DNA from: JANNYA01 sp043754435
GTDB lineage: Bacteria; Pseudomonadota; Gammaproteobacteria; Xanthomonadales; SZUA-5
Length of the DNA: 6,801 bases
Assembly: GCA_043754435.1 (NCBI GenBank)
Contig: JAYUUS010000322.1
Span: forward strand, 1 to 6,801
Direction of reading: 5' to 3'
Below are positions 6,759 to 6,801 of this stretch, one piece after another. Under the pieces are notes generated by a model. It worked only from the letters and a program-made list of their open reading frames with translations. It was not told the DNA's origin and did no database searches. Numbering within the stretch: position 1 is the first letter of the stretch; the number at the start of each line of letters is the position of its first letter. A program made the translations under genes and the position numbers.

Positions 6759-6801
6759 ATGAGTTTTCGGAGATTACCTATGAAGCAGTTGAAAGAATTG
6801 G
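6759..6801 (+). CDS. istA: IS21-family transposase IstA, first codons only (3'-truncated by the window end)
   Basis: Only 14 codons are visible. From the ATG at 6759 they read MSFRRLPMKQLKEL, and a second in-frame ATG lies at 6780. IstA proteins commonly open with a few residues followed by a [RK]-x-[IL]-KE-[VL]-L stretch leading into the DNA-binding helices, and this fits. The start at 6780 has the better ribosome site (GGAG at 6769-6772, seven bases away); the start at 6759 is kept because related proteins often carry the short extra head. The call leans mostly on the terminal repeats just upstream, since so few residues are visible. Confidence 0.5.
   Translation, partial: MSFRRLPMKQLKEL
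6769..6772 (+). promoter_or_regulatory. Candidate ribosome binding site for istA
   Basis: GGAG lies seven bases before the in-frame ATG at 6780, in the leader of the insertion sequence. It favours 6780 over 6759 as the actual initiation codon of the transposase. Confidence 0.4.

Larger units (their letters stand above)
6631..6801 (+). mobile_element. One end of a probable IS21-family insertion sequence (continues past the window)
   Basis: Three direct repeats at an exact 23-base period are followed, after a short AT-rich stretch, by a reading frame starting like IstA. This order (multiple terminal repeats, short leader, istA) is characteristic of IS21-family ends, where the repeats bind the transposase. 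The exact tip is not determined: it may lie at the TG of 6635 or some bases further left. Only the istA-proximal end is in view; istB, the other end and any target-site duplication are outside the window. Confidence 0.6.

Overview
The window looks like proteobacterial chromosome (beta or gamma, by codon use and gene content; I cannot name a genus). It holds two functional blocks and the edge of an insertion sequence, all on the + strand.

Positions 1-4189 hold two adjacent ABC-transporter genes of the NHLP/NHLM bacteriocin-export type. The first is cut off by the window start: only its last membrane helices and its ATPase domain remain. The second is complete at 990 residues. It has a long N-terminal extension (a cyclic-nucleotide-binding-like region, then what looks like a peptidase-C39-like domain without the catalytic cysteine), followed by a six-helix permease and an ATPase domain. 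Both ATPase domains keep every motif needed for ATP hydrolysis. In this family the two proteins act with a HlyD-type periplasmic adaptor and export leader-bearing peptide natural products. No adaptor or precursor peptide lies in this window, so they are expected upstream.

At about 4190-4300 the composition changes abruptly from GC-rich to AT-richer DNA, next to a palindromic element. Positions 4290-6637 then hold a two-gene unit whose reading frames overlap by one base. The first gene encodes a SIR2-like (NAD-binding/NADase-type) protein. The second encodes a 328-residue protein whose N-terminus resembles the HAS-barrel of HerA-type proteins and whose C-terminus carries two four-cysteine zinc ribbons, but which has no ATPase domain. 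SIR2-like proteins next to HerA are a known anti-phage arrangement. Here the partner seems to keep only the barrel and adds zinc ribbons, making this pair the best candidate in the window for an undescribed defence module.

From about 6631 to the end there are three 20-base repeats at an exact 23-base period, then a reading frame that begins like IstA. This looks like one end of an IS21-family element inserted exactly at the 3' end of the zinc-ribbon gene, whose stop codon lies inside the first repeat.
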